Assembly: GCA_900466745.1 (NCBI GenBank)
Contig: UBNE01000018.1
Span: 87,757 to 151,756, forward strand
From: Hyphomicrobiales bacterium
GTDB taxonomy: Bacteria > Pseudomonadota > Alphaproteobacteria > Rhizobiales > Beijerinckiaceae
Length of the DNA stretch: 64,000 nt
Reading direction: 5' to 3'
In this document: positions 26,546 to 34,022 of the stretch, one piece after another
How the letters are laid out: each line of letters starts with the position of its first letter
How positions within the stretch are numbered: position 1 is the stretch's first letter
The notes under the pieces: model-generated
The model's database searches: none
What the model was told of the DNA's origin: nothing
The model's input: only the letters and a program-made list of their open reading frames with translations
Made by a program: the position numbers and the translations under genes

Positions 26546-27142
26546 TCAGAAGACGTAGCCGAGGCGCAGGCCGTAATTGGTGATGCCGGGATTGCTGCGG
26601 CAGAGGCCGGCATTCGACATGTGCTCGACCGTCGCCATCACGCTCCAGTTCTGGCTGATGCGATAGCCGAGCGAGGCGGATTCGCGGAACAGCGGCGAGC
26701 AGCCGAGCGCGATCCTGTCCAGAGGGACGATGCGGCCGGTCTTGCCGTTATGGAAGCCTGCGCCGGCGCTGACCTCGGCAAAAAGTTTGTCGGTGAAATC
26801 GTAGGTCCAGGTGAAGCCGGCATAGACGGCGCTGGTGTCGCCCGCGGTGTTGAGCGTCGTGCCGAGATGGATCCGGGGCACGAGGAAGGCCATCGCCGGA
26901 TCGGCCGGCTGGAACGGCTTGGCGAACAGGATCTCGAGATTGACGTCGGCGCTGCCGCTTTCGCGTGCGGCGGGGTTATGCGCAAGGACGCCGCCGCGCA
27001 GCTCCGAGATCAGGCCGACGCCGACGGCAGGGGGCGCATAGGCCAGGGGAACGGTGAGATCGGCGGCGCTGGCCTCGCAGGCGAGGAGGGCGAGGGCGGC
27101 CAGGAACAGGGCGCCCATCAGAGGCAACTGCAAAGACCGCAT
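26546..27142 (-). CDS. PagL-like acyloxyacyl hydrolase (lipid A 3-O-deacylase family)
   Basis: A 198-residue outer-membrane beta-barrel protein. A Sec signal peptide covers about the first 27 residues (ending CEASAA). The barrel pattern is evident (alternating hydrophobic residues, final aromatic in GLRLGYVF). The segment MATVEHMSNAGLCRSNPGITNYGLRLGYVF holds the PagL motif, His followed by Ser (HMSN), the catalytic pair that removes the 3-O-acyl chain of lipid A. A possible third residue (Glu) cannot be confirmed by eye. The ATG at 27142 lies just after a TTG that is also in frame. LPS remodelling is a family-based inference. Confidence 0.75.
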   Translation of the reverse strand: MRSLQLPLMGALFLAALALLACEASAADLTVPLAYAPPAVGVGLISELRGGVLAHNPAARESGSADVNLEILFAKPFQPADPAMAFLVPRIHLGTTLNTAGDTSAVYAGFTWTYDFTDKLFAEVSAGAGFHNGKTGRIVPLDRIALGCSPLFRESASLGYRISQNWSVMATVEHMSNAGLCRSNPGITNYGLRLGYVF

Positions 27143-27309
27143 CAACCGAATCCCCGCTGTGATTCGTTATGGTTAACGAATCCTGTGGCGCGGAGCATCG
27201 CCAAAATATGGTTTCCCAATCCTTAAGATCGCGCGGCCTGAGTCGTCCCGGACGGAGAGGGGCGGCGATCCGGGGACGATGGCGGGTTTCGGCTGACGGG
27301 TGAAGAGCG

Positions 27310-28698
27310 CTAGACCGCCGGCGCCTCGCCCGAGCCGATGTCCCAGTAGAGCCCGGCCATGGCGGTAAGTCCTTCGCGGGCGATTGTCGTCGGCAGGTGC
27401 TCGTCGGGGGCGTGCTGCTGGCAGCCGGGATAGGAATGCGGCACCCAGATCGTGCGCAGCTTCAGGATCTCGGCGAAGATGTCGTTCGGCAGCGAGCCGC
27501 CGAGATTGGGCAGCAGGGCCGGCTTCTTGCCGGTGCTCCGGGCGATCGAATCGATGGTGAAGCGGACCCAGGCATCGTCCGGGTCGAGCCGCGTCGCGCC
27601 GAAGCGCTCTGTGCCCGGCGTGACGATCTCGACCATCGGGAAGCCGTGGCGGTCGAGATGGCGGCGCAGCGCCGGGATCACGTCATGCGGGTCGATGCCG
27701 ACGACGAAGCGCAGGCCGCAGCGGGCCCAGGCGCTCGGCGGCACGGCGTTGACCGGCGTCTCCGGCACCCCGGACTTCATCGCCAGCACGTCGAAGGAGC
27801 ACCAGCCGAAGACCTGCTCGGCGGGCGACAGGCCGGCCTCGCCCCAGTCCGGGTCGATGGTCGGGCCGTCGGGGCCGCCATCGACCTCGCAATCGGCCAG
27901 CGCTCGGCGCACCGAAGCCGGCAATTCCTTCGGCACCCATTCATGGATGCGGATCTGGCCGGTCGGCGAGGTGATCGAGGCGAGGGCGTGGACGAGCTGG
28001 ATCGCCGGATCGGACAGCAAGCCGCCCCAGTTGCCGGAATGATGGCCGGCGTCGCGGGCATCGATCCGCAGGTCGAAGGTGATGACGCCGCGGGCGCCGA
28101 GGAAGACGGTGGGGCGCTCGGCGTTGAGGCGCGGCCCATCCGAGGCGATCAGGATGTCGGCCTTCAGCAGTTCGGCCTTGTCGGCGCAGAGCTCGCGCAG
28201 GCCGGGCGAGCCCGATTCCTCGCCCATCTCGATCAGGTATTTGGCGTTGAAGCCGAGCCTGCCGCGTGCCTCCAGCACGGCGCGCAGGCCGTTGATGTTG
28301 ATGAGGTGCTGGCCCTTGTTGTCGACGACGCCGCGGCCGTACCAGCGGCCGTTCTTCTCGACCAGCTTCCAGGGCGAGAGCCCCTCGCTCCACTGAGCGT
28401 CGAGGCCGCGGATGACGTCGCCATGGCCGTAGCCGAGGATGGTCGGCAGGGCCGGGTCCTCGATGCGCTCGGCGTAGAGGAAGGGGCCCTTGGCCTTGGG
28501 ATGGGTCAGGATGCGGCAGGCGAAGCCGAGCGATTCGAGCAGAGGGCGCATCTCGAGGTCGAGATATTCGGAGAGGATCGGGGCGCGGTCCGGGTTCTGG
28601 CTTTCGCTGGGGATCGCGACGAGGCGGGCGAGATCGCTCTTCATGCGCCCTGAGTCGAAATAGTCCTGTGCTGTCGCGATCGCCTGGGCGCGGGTCAT
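27310..28698 (-). CDS. M20 family metallopeptidase (dipeptidase-like)
   Basis: A 462-residue cytosolic zinc hydrolase of the M20/M25/M40 family (carnosinase/CNDP-like branch). Metal-ligand motifs: GYGHGDVIRG near 88-97 (His and catalytic Asp), then GRGVVDNKGQHL (bridging Asp), EMGEESGSPGL (catalytic Glu followed by metal Glu), HHSGNWGGLLSDP in the lid domain, and near the C-terminus PGCQQHAPDEHL (last His ligand). All key residues appear intact. The ATG at 28698 gives MTRAQAIATAQ. It is divergent from the helicase gene (135 bp). Substrate not determinable; dipeptides or N-acyl amino acids are typical. Confidence 0.88.
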   Translation of the reverse strand: MTRAQAIATAQDYFDSGRMKSDLARLVAIPSESQNPDRAPILSEYLDLEMRPLLESLGFACRILTHPKAKGPFLYAERIEDPALPTILGYGHGDVIRGLDAQWSEGLSPWKLVEKNGRWYGRGVVDNKGQHLININGLRAVLEARGRLGFNAKYLIEMGEESGSPGLRELCADKAELLKADILIASDGPRLNAERPTVFLGARGVITFDLRIDARDAGHHSGNWGGLLSDPAIQLVHALASITSPTGQIRIHEWVPKELPASVRRALADCEVDGGPDGPTIDPDWGEAGLSPAEQVFGWCSFDVLAMKSGVPETPVNAVPPSAWARCGLRFVVGIDPHDVIPALRRHLDRHGFPMVEIVTPGTERFGATRLDPDDAWVRFTIDSIARSTGKKPALLPNLGGSLPNDIFAEILKLRTIWVPHSYPGCQQHAPDEHLPTTIAREGLTAMAGLYWDIGSGEAPAV

Positions 28699-28833
28699 TC
28701 TGGTCGTCTCCCGGATTCGAGGCCGGCACAGTGCCGGTGGACGCAAGGATGCGCCAGTGCCAAGAGAGCGGGATGCGCCATGCCGGACGATCAGGGCATC
28801 CGCTGCGGCTTCCGGAATCGTGCTTCGTCACCC

Positions 28834-30237
28834 ATGACCTTCATCCCCCATCCCCACCAGCTCGTCGCACGCGACGCCATTCTCGCCGCGCGGGCGAAGG
28901 GGGCGGCGGGCTTCCTGCTCGGCGACCTCACCGGCCTCGGCAAGACGCTCTCGGCCTGGCTCGCGCTGTCGGCCATGCCGGAGGAGGAGGTGCTGGTGAT
29001 CTGCCCGAAGGGCGCGATCCCGCAATGGCGGCGGACGATCGCGCTGTCGGGCCTGCCGGCGAAGCGGGTGACGCTGATGAATTTCGAGAAGACGAAGACG
29101 CTGCTCGCTCCCCCGCCGGACAGCAGGAAGCGCTCGACGCGGGCGAAGAACAACGAGCTCGCCAAGCTCGGCACGCCGAAACGGGTCTGGCCGCTGGTGG
29201 TGATCGACGAGGCGCACCGCATCCGCAATCCGAACTCCCAGCAGGGGCTGGTCTGCCGGCAGATGGCGGCGCGGGCCGATTTCACCATCTATATGAGCGC
29301 GACGGCCGGGCAGTCGCCGCATGAGCTGTCCTATCTCGCCCCGCTGCTCGCCAGGGCGGCCGGCATGCCGAGCGCCGATCTCGACGGCTTCCGCACGCTG
29401 ATGAAGCGGCTGAAGATCGGCAAGGCCAGGGGGCGCTGGAAGAACTGGAGCTGGGAGCCGAACGAGGCCGACCGCAAGGCAATGGCCGATCTGCTCTATC
29501 GCGGCGCCAACGCCATCGGCCTGCGCCGCCGGCCGGAGGAGATCGCCGGCTGGCCGGAGGTGCAGCGCGAGCTCGCACCCGTCGCGCTCGATGCCGCCGC
29601 GCGCCGGCTCTACGAGGCGACCTGGCGGGAGTTCCGCAAGGAGCTGGGTTTGGCCGGCGGCTCGACCCGCAAGCCGCAGGGCTGGGCCGCGGATCTGCGC
29701 TTCCGGCAGAAGGCCAGCCTGCTGCGCATCGCCGGCACCGCCGATTTCTGCGAGGACCTGCTCGGCAATGACGAGCAGGTCGCGATCTCGGTCGCCTTCC
29801 TCGAGACCAGCGCGATGTTGGCCGGGACGCTGAGCGGGCGCGGCTGGCGCACGGCCGAGATCAATGGCGAGCGCTCCGGCGCCCAGAACGAGGAGGCGCG
29901 CATCGCCTTCCAGACCGGAAGGCTCGATGCGGTGATCTTCACCGTGACCGAGTCGATCTCCCTGCATCGCGGCGAGATGCCGGGCGGCGAGCGCGAGCGG
30001 GCGCTCGTCATCCACGACATGCGCCACAGCGCGATCCAGCTCCAGCAGATCGAGGGCCGCTGCCATCGCGACGGCCAGCACGCGACGATCTTCTACACCT
30101 ATGCCGAGGAGACGGTGGAGGAGGCGATCGCCGGCACGGTCATCCAGCGCATGGCGGCGATGGAAGGGCTGGCAGGGGACGACACGCGGATGCTCGAGGC
30201 GATCGCGCAGATCGTCGAGGGGCGTGCGGCGGCCTGA
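28834..30237 (+). CDS. SNF2-type DEAD/DEAH-box helicase-like ATPase (orphan)
   Basis: A 467-residue superfamily 2 ATPase. Motif I is GDLTGLGKTL (Walker A) near residue 34, motif II is VVIDEAHRIRNP (DEAH) near 124, motif III is YMSATAG near 154, and the C-terminal RecA-like lobe has QLQQIEGRCHRDGQ (motif VI) near 404, with EETVEEAIAGTVIQR after it. The layout is that of short phage-type SNF2 helicases rather than large chromatin-type ones; no extra nuclease or methylase domain is present. Genes for restriction, phage or plasmid functions are not nearby. It may act on DNA or RNA-protein complexes. The start at 28834 (MTFIPHPHQLVA) is chosen by homology; an ATG at 28780 is possible. Confidence 0.85.
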   Translation: MTFIPHPHQLVARDAILAARAKGAAGFLLGDLTGLGKTLSAWLALSAMPEEEVLVICPKGAIPQWRRTIALSGLPAKRVTLMNFEKTKTLLAPPPDSRKRSTRAKNNELAKLGTPKRVWPLVVIDEAHRIRNPNSQQGLVCRQMAARADFTIYMSATAGQSPHELSYLAPLLARAAGMPSADLDGFRTLMKRLKIGKARGRWKNWSWEPNEADRKAMADLLYRGANAIGLRRRPEEIAGWPEVQRELAPVALDAAARRLYEATWREFRKELGLAGGSTRKPQGWAADLRFRQKASLLRIAGTADFCEDLLGNDEQVAISVAFLETSAMLAGTLSGRGWRTAEINGERSGAQNEEARIAFQTGRLDAVIFTVTESISLHRGEMPGGERERALVIHDMRHSAIQLQQIEGRCHRDGQHATIFYTYAEETVEEAIAGTVIQRMAAMEGLAGDDTRMLEAIAQIVEGRAAA

Positions 30238-30252
30238 GAAGGCCTTCCAGTA

Positions 30253-30411
30253 TTACTGGCGGGCGCGCTCGCCGAGTTCCCTGGCGCCTTCGACCGAGGA
30301 TTGGGTCAGCCGCACGATGCTGTTCCAGGCCTCGCGCGTATAGGCGCCCTGATGCACGACGGCATCGTAGCCGACGACCAGCACGATGATCAGCAGAAGC
30401 ACGCGGAACAC
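30253..30411 (-). CDS. Small single-TM protein downstream of puuE
   Basis: A 52-residue reading frame starting with GTG. An N-terminal membrane helix (FRVLLLIIVLVVGYDAVV) is followed by a polar amphipathic helix (YTREAWNSIVRLTQ, then SSVEGARELGERARQ). GAGGGA lies 9 nt before the chosen GTG; another GTG 9 nt earlier is too close to it. The topology suggests an inner-membrane anchor with a short helical tail. It begins 92 bp after the stop of the allantoinase/OHCU decarboxylase gene on the same strand and may belong to that transcript. No family recognised. Confidence 0.6.
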   Translation of the reverse strand: MFRVLLLIIVLVVGYDAVVHQGAYTREAWNSIVRLTQSSVEGARELGERARQ

Positions 30412-30502
30412 GAAAGACACTCCCTCGGTTGGCGTCGCATCAACGCCGCGCTCAGGGGAGGGTTCCCGTTCCGCGGGCGCGGTGAGCGGCCGCAGGCCGG
30501 TT

Positions 30503-31927
30503 TCAGCCGGCGGGCAGCAGTTCCTTCAGCCGCAGCAAGGCGATCTTTTCGACCTGCTCAAGCGCGGTCGCGAATTCCTGCTCGGGGGTATTGTTCAACC
30601 GCTCCTCGAAGGCAGCGAGGATCGCGGTCTTGCTCGCGCCCTTCACCGCCATGATGAAGGGGACGCCGAAGCGGGCCTTGTAGGCCTCGTTCAGCGCCGT
30701 GAAGCGGGCACGCTCCTCGCCGCTCAGGCGGTCGAGCCCGGCGGAGGCCTGCTCGCCGCTCGATTCCGGCGTCAGCCCGCCCGCGGCCGCCAGCTTGCCG
30801 GCGAGGTCGGGATGGGCGAGGAGCAGGGCCTTCCGCTGCTCCGGGGTGCCCCTGTGCAGCGCCGCGACCATCGCCGCGTGCAGGCCTTCGGCGCTGTCCT
30901 GGCCTGCCGCGATGCCGGCGTCGCAGGTCGCCTCGGCGATCCAGGGCGAATGCTCCCAGACGCGGCCATAGACCTCGGTGAACAGCGCTTTCGGCAGCTT
31001 GGAAGGCACGTAGCCGCCTTCCGGCGGATGCGTCCTGACCCAGTGGCGGGCGATGTCGAGGCGGGTTGCGATCCAGACCCTGTCATGGCTTTTCACGTAA
31101 TCGAGAAAGCGGGCGAGCGCCGCGGCGCGGCCCGGCCGGCCGGCGAGGCGGCAATGCAGCCCGACGGACAGCATCTTCGGCGCGGTCTCGCCCTCGGCGT
31201 AGAGGGTGTCGAAGGAATCCTTCAGATAGGCGAAGAACTGGTCGCCGCTGTTGAAGCCCTGCGGCGTGGCGAAGCGCATGTCGTTGGCGTCGAGCGTGTA
31301 GGGCACGGCGAGCTGCGGGCCTTTCGGACCGGCCAGCCAATAGGGCAGCTCGTCGGCATAGACATCGGCCGTGTAGAGGAAGCCGCCTTCCTCCATCGTC
31401 AGCGGAATGGTGTTCTCCGAGGTGCGGCCCTGATAGCAGCCGAGGGGGCGCTCGCCGGTCAGCGCGGTCTGGATGCGGATCGCCTCGAGGATGTCGGCGC
31501 GCTCGCGCTCCTTCGGCACGTCGCGGTAGTCGATCCATTTCAGCCCGTGGGTGGCGATCTCCCAGCCGGCCTCCTGCATCGAGCCGACGATCTCGGGATA
31601 GCGGGCGAGGGCCGTCGCAACGGCGAAGACGGTGACCGGGAGCTGGCGTTCGGTGAACATCCGCCAGAGCCGCCAATAGCCGGCGCGGGAGCCGTATTCG
31701 TAGATCGACTCCATGTTCATGTGGCGCTGGCCCGGCCAGGGCGCGGCCCCGACGATCTCGGAGAGGAAGGCCTCGGAGGCGGCGTCGCCATGCAGGATGC
31801 AGTTCTCGCCGCCCTCCTCGTAATTGATCACGAACTGGACGGCGATGCGGGCCTCGCCCGGCCAATGCGGATGGGGCGGGGTGCGGCCATAGCCCTTGAG
31901 GTCGCGGGGATAGGCGCTGTCGGTCAT
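30503..31927 (-). CDS. puuE: Bifunctional allantoinase / OHCU decarboxylase
   Basis: A 474-residue fusion of two uric-acid degradation enzymes. Residues about 1-300 are a PuuE allantoinase of the polysaccharide-deacetylase fold, not the classical amidohydrolase (DLKGYGRTPPHPHWPG, QFVINYEEGGENC, then WEIATHGLKWIDYRDV and PLGCYQGRTSENT). Residues about 305-474 are UraD, which decarboxylates 2-oxo-4-hydroxy-4-carboxy-5-ureidoimidazoline (FTEVYGRVWEHSPWIAEATCD, LLLAHPDLAGKLA, ARFTALNEAYKARFGVPFIMAVKG). The fusion catalyses OHCU to (S)-allantoin and then allantoin to allantoate. hiuH lies 57 bp upstream on the same strand; puuD is divergent. Such fused proteins are known in alphaproteobacteria. 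Confidence 0.93.
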   Translation of the reverse strand: MTDSAYPRDLKGYGRTPPHPHWPGEARIAVQFVINYEEGGENCILHGDAASEAFLSEIVGAAPWPGQRHMNMESIYEYGSRAGYWRLWRMFTERQLPVTVFAVATALARYPEIVGSMQEAGWEIATHGLKWIDYRDVPKERERADILEAIRIQTALTGERPLGCYQGRTSENTIPLTMEEGGFLYTADVYADELPYWLAGPKGPQLAVPYTLDANDMRFATPQGFNSGDQFFAYLKDSFDTLYAEGETAPKMLSVGLHCRLAGRPGRAAALARFLDYVKSHDRVWIATRLDIARHWVRTHPPEGGYVPSKLPKALFTEVYGRVWEHSPWIAEATCDAGIAAGQDSAEGLHAAMVAALHRGTPEQRKALLLAHPDLAGKLAAAGGLTPESSGEQASAGLDRLSGEERARFTALNEAYKARFGVPFIMAVKGASKTAILAAFEERLNNTPEQEFATALEQVEKIALLRLKELLPAG

Positions 31928-31984
31928 CGGGCAGGTGCTCGCAAACGGATTCGGATGGTGATGCGGGTCGCGCTCGCCGGGCGC

Positions 31985-32338
31985 TCAGCTTCCGCGATAG
32001 GTCGTATAGCCATAGGGCGAGGCGAGGAGCGGCACATGGTAGTGGCGGCTCGTGTCGGAGAGGCCGAAGCGCACGGTGACGACGTCGAGGAAAGCCGGCT
32101 CCGACAGCGGAACGCCACGCTCGCGGAAATAGGGGCCGATCGCGAAATCGATCTCGTAGATGCCGGGCCGCGTGGCTTCGGGCGCGAGGAGCGGGCCGTC
32201 GGTGCGGCCGTCCGCATTCGTCACGGTTTCGACGAGCGTCTCGCCGCCCTCCGGCCCGATGCGGCGCAGCAAGACCGCGACGCCGGCGGCGGGCACTCCG
32301 CCATGCGTATCCAGGATATGCGTCGTCAGCCCTGCCAT
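31985..32338 (-). CDS. hiuH: 5-hydroxyisourate hydrolase (transthyretin-related)
   Basis: Converts 5-hydroxyisourate, the product of urate oxidation, to OHCU. 117 residues, the family length. It begins LTTHILDTHGGVPAAGVAV, with catalytic His in THILDTH, and ends with the diagnostic C-terminal tetrapeptide YRGS after SPYGYTTYRGS; RHYHVPLLASP holds another active-site His. The ATG at 32338 is preferred to one 15 nt upstream because GGAAAG lies about 9 nt before it. It precedes puuE-uraD in the same transcript and shares its 133-bp upstream region with divergent puuD, so coordinated control is likely. Confidence 0.94.
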   Translation of the reverse strand: MAGLTTHILDTHGGVPAAGVAVLLRRIGPEGGETLVETVTNADGRTDGPLLAPEATRPGIYEIDFAIGPYFRERGVPLSEPAFLDVVTVRFGLSDTSRHYHVPLLASPYGYTTYRGS

Positions 32339-32471
32339 GCCCGGTCTTTCCATCGGATTGGTTTCGGGGCCGGCGGCTTGCATGCCGGCTTGCGTCGACC
32401 GTAATTTGCCCTGCGGCGAAATCCAACGGCGCGCCGCGCCGGCTCGGCCGCATCGGGGATCGCGAACCGCC

Positions 32472-33710
32472 ATGCTCAGCGCCTATCTGATGGAATGGGG
32501 CAGCATGATGCTGCGCTGGCTCCACGTCATCACGGCGATCGCCTGGATCGGTTCCTCCTTCTTCTTCATCCACCTCGACGCCTCGCTCAAGGCCGCGCCG
32601 GACATTCCGCCGGGCACGGGCGGACGCGCCTGGCAGGTCCATGGCGGCGGCTTCTACGAGATGCGCAAATACATGGTTGCGCCCGCCGTGATGCCGGCCG
32701 AGCTGACCTGGCACAAATGGCAGAGCTACTGGACCTGGATCTCGGGCTTCTTCCTGCTCGTCTGGGTCTATTACGCCCAGTCCGAGCTCTATCTGATCGA
32801 CCCGGCGGTAATGCAGCTCTCGCCTCTCGCCGCCGGCGCGATCGGCATCGCGGCGCTGGTCGCCGGCTGGCTGATCTATGACTGGCTGTGCCGGTCGCCG
32901 CTGGGGCGGCACGACGTCCTGCTCGGGCTGATCGGCTTCGGCTATGTCGTCGCGGCGAGCTGGGCTTTCGCCAACGTCTTCTCCGGCCGGGGCGCGCTGA
33001 TCCATACCGGCGCGCTGATGGCGACGATCATGACCGCCAACGTCTTCTTCAACATCATGCCCGGCCAGCGCAAGGTGATCGCGGCGCTGACGGCGGGCGA
33101 GAAGCCCGACCCGAAATACGGCAAGGCCGCCAAGCAGCGCTCGACGCACAACAACTACATCACCCTGCCGGTGCTGTTCCTGATGCTGTCGAACCATTAT
33201 CCGGTGACCTTTGCCAATGCCGCGGTGATCCCGCTGCTGGTGGCGCTGGTGATCGTGGCCGGCGCGCTGATCCGGCACTTCTTCAATGTCCGCCATGCCG
33301 ACCATGCGAAATCGCCGTGGTGGTGCTGGGCGGTGGCGATCCTGGCGCTGTGGCTCGCCTTCTGGGCGGCGATGTCGTCCTCGCCGGGCGGGCGCGAGCA
33401 GCTCGGCCTGAAGCCGCGCGAGCCGGGCCGGCCGGTTCTGCTGGCGGGCATGAGCCTGCCGCCGGCCGAGGTCACCAACATCGTCACAGGGCGCTGCGCC
33501 ATGTGCCATGCGCCCGAGCCGTCCTGGCCCGGCATCCAGATCGCGCCCAAGGGCGTGCTGCTCGACGAGCCGGAGCGGATCGCCGCCCATGCCCGCGCCA
33601 TCAGGACGCAGGCGGTGATGACCCATGCCATGCCGCCCAACAACCTGTCCGGCATGACGGCCGGGGAACGGCGGGTGCTCGCCGCCTGGCTCGCCGGAGC
33701 GGGGCGCTGA
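32472..33710 (+). CDS. puuD: Urate hydroxylase PuuD (membrane, with cytochrome c domain)
   Basis: Membrane-bound enzyme that oxidises urate to 5-hydroxyisourate, replacing soluble uricase. 412 residues. Eight or so hydrophobic helices run from residue 10 to about 310, with WLHVITAIAWIGSSFFFIHLD at the start and NNYITLPVLFLMLSNHYP in the middle, all typical of PuuD. A C-terminal c-type heme motif CAMCH sits near residues 342-346, with Met as likely sixth ligand in HAMPPNN near 385. Electrons are therefore expected to go to the respiratory chain rather than directly to oxygen. It is divergent from hiuH. The ATG at 32472 gives MLSAYLMEWGSMM. Confidence 0.93.
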   Translation: MLSAYLMEWGSMMLRWLHVITAIAWIGSSFFFIHLDASLKAAPDIPPGTGGRAWQVHGGGFYEMRKYMVAPAVMPAELTWHKWQSYWTWISGFFLLVWVYYAQSELYLIDPAVMQLSPLAAGAIGIAALVAGWLIYDWLCRSPLGRHDVLLGLIGFGYVVAASWAFANVFSGRGALIHTGALMATIMTANVFFNIMPGQRKVIAALTAGEKPDPKYGKAAKQRSTHNNYITLPVLFLMLSNHYPVTFANAAVIPLLVALVIVAGALIRHFFNVRHADHAKSPWWCWAVAILALWLAFWAAMSSSPGGREQLGLKPREPGRPVLLAGMSLPPAEVTNIVTGRCAMCHAPEPSWPGIQIAPKGVLLDEPERIAAHARAIRTQAVMTHAMPPNNLSGMTAGERRVLAAWLAGAGR

Positions 33711-34022
33711 GGGGCCCTCCGGCCCTTCTCCACGGAAACGTGCCCTCATGCCGGATGCCAGGCCGGAGCCTGTCCGCTGAGGGTTCAGGCACGGATCCCG
33801 GATCTCCGCTTCGCCGCGTCCGGGACGCGCCGCGCGGTGGCGAGAACTTCGCTTCCTCCGGCCGGTCCGTCGGCAATCGCATTCGTTCTTTGTTCAGCTT
33901 CCGCCCAACGGGACCGCATCGGCGCGCCGGCGTTCAGATTCGGTTCATCTGTCCCTCAGCAATGTCCCGCCCGAACAGGCTGGAGGCAGGCGCCATGAAG
34001 GGGCCGTCCGGGCCTTGGGACC
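33711..34022 (+). other. Intergenic region with one hairpin
   Basis: About 310 bases between puuD and the YfhO-like gene. TCCCGGA (33796-33802) and TCCGGGA (33819-33825) form a 7-bp hairpin with a 16-nt loop, of the repeat-like form seen often in this group; it may end puuD transcription. The remainder includes an ATG at 33995 with GGAGG upstream, but it is out of frame with the next gene and no protein family is visible. I see no gene here. Confidence 0.5.
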
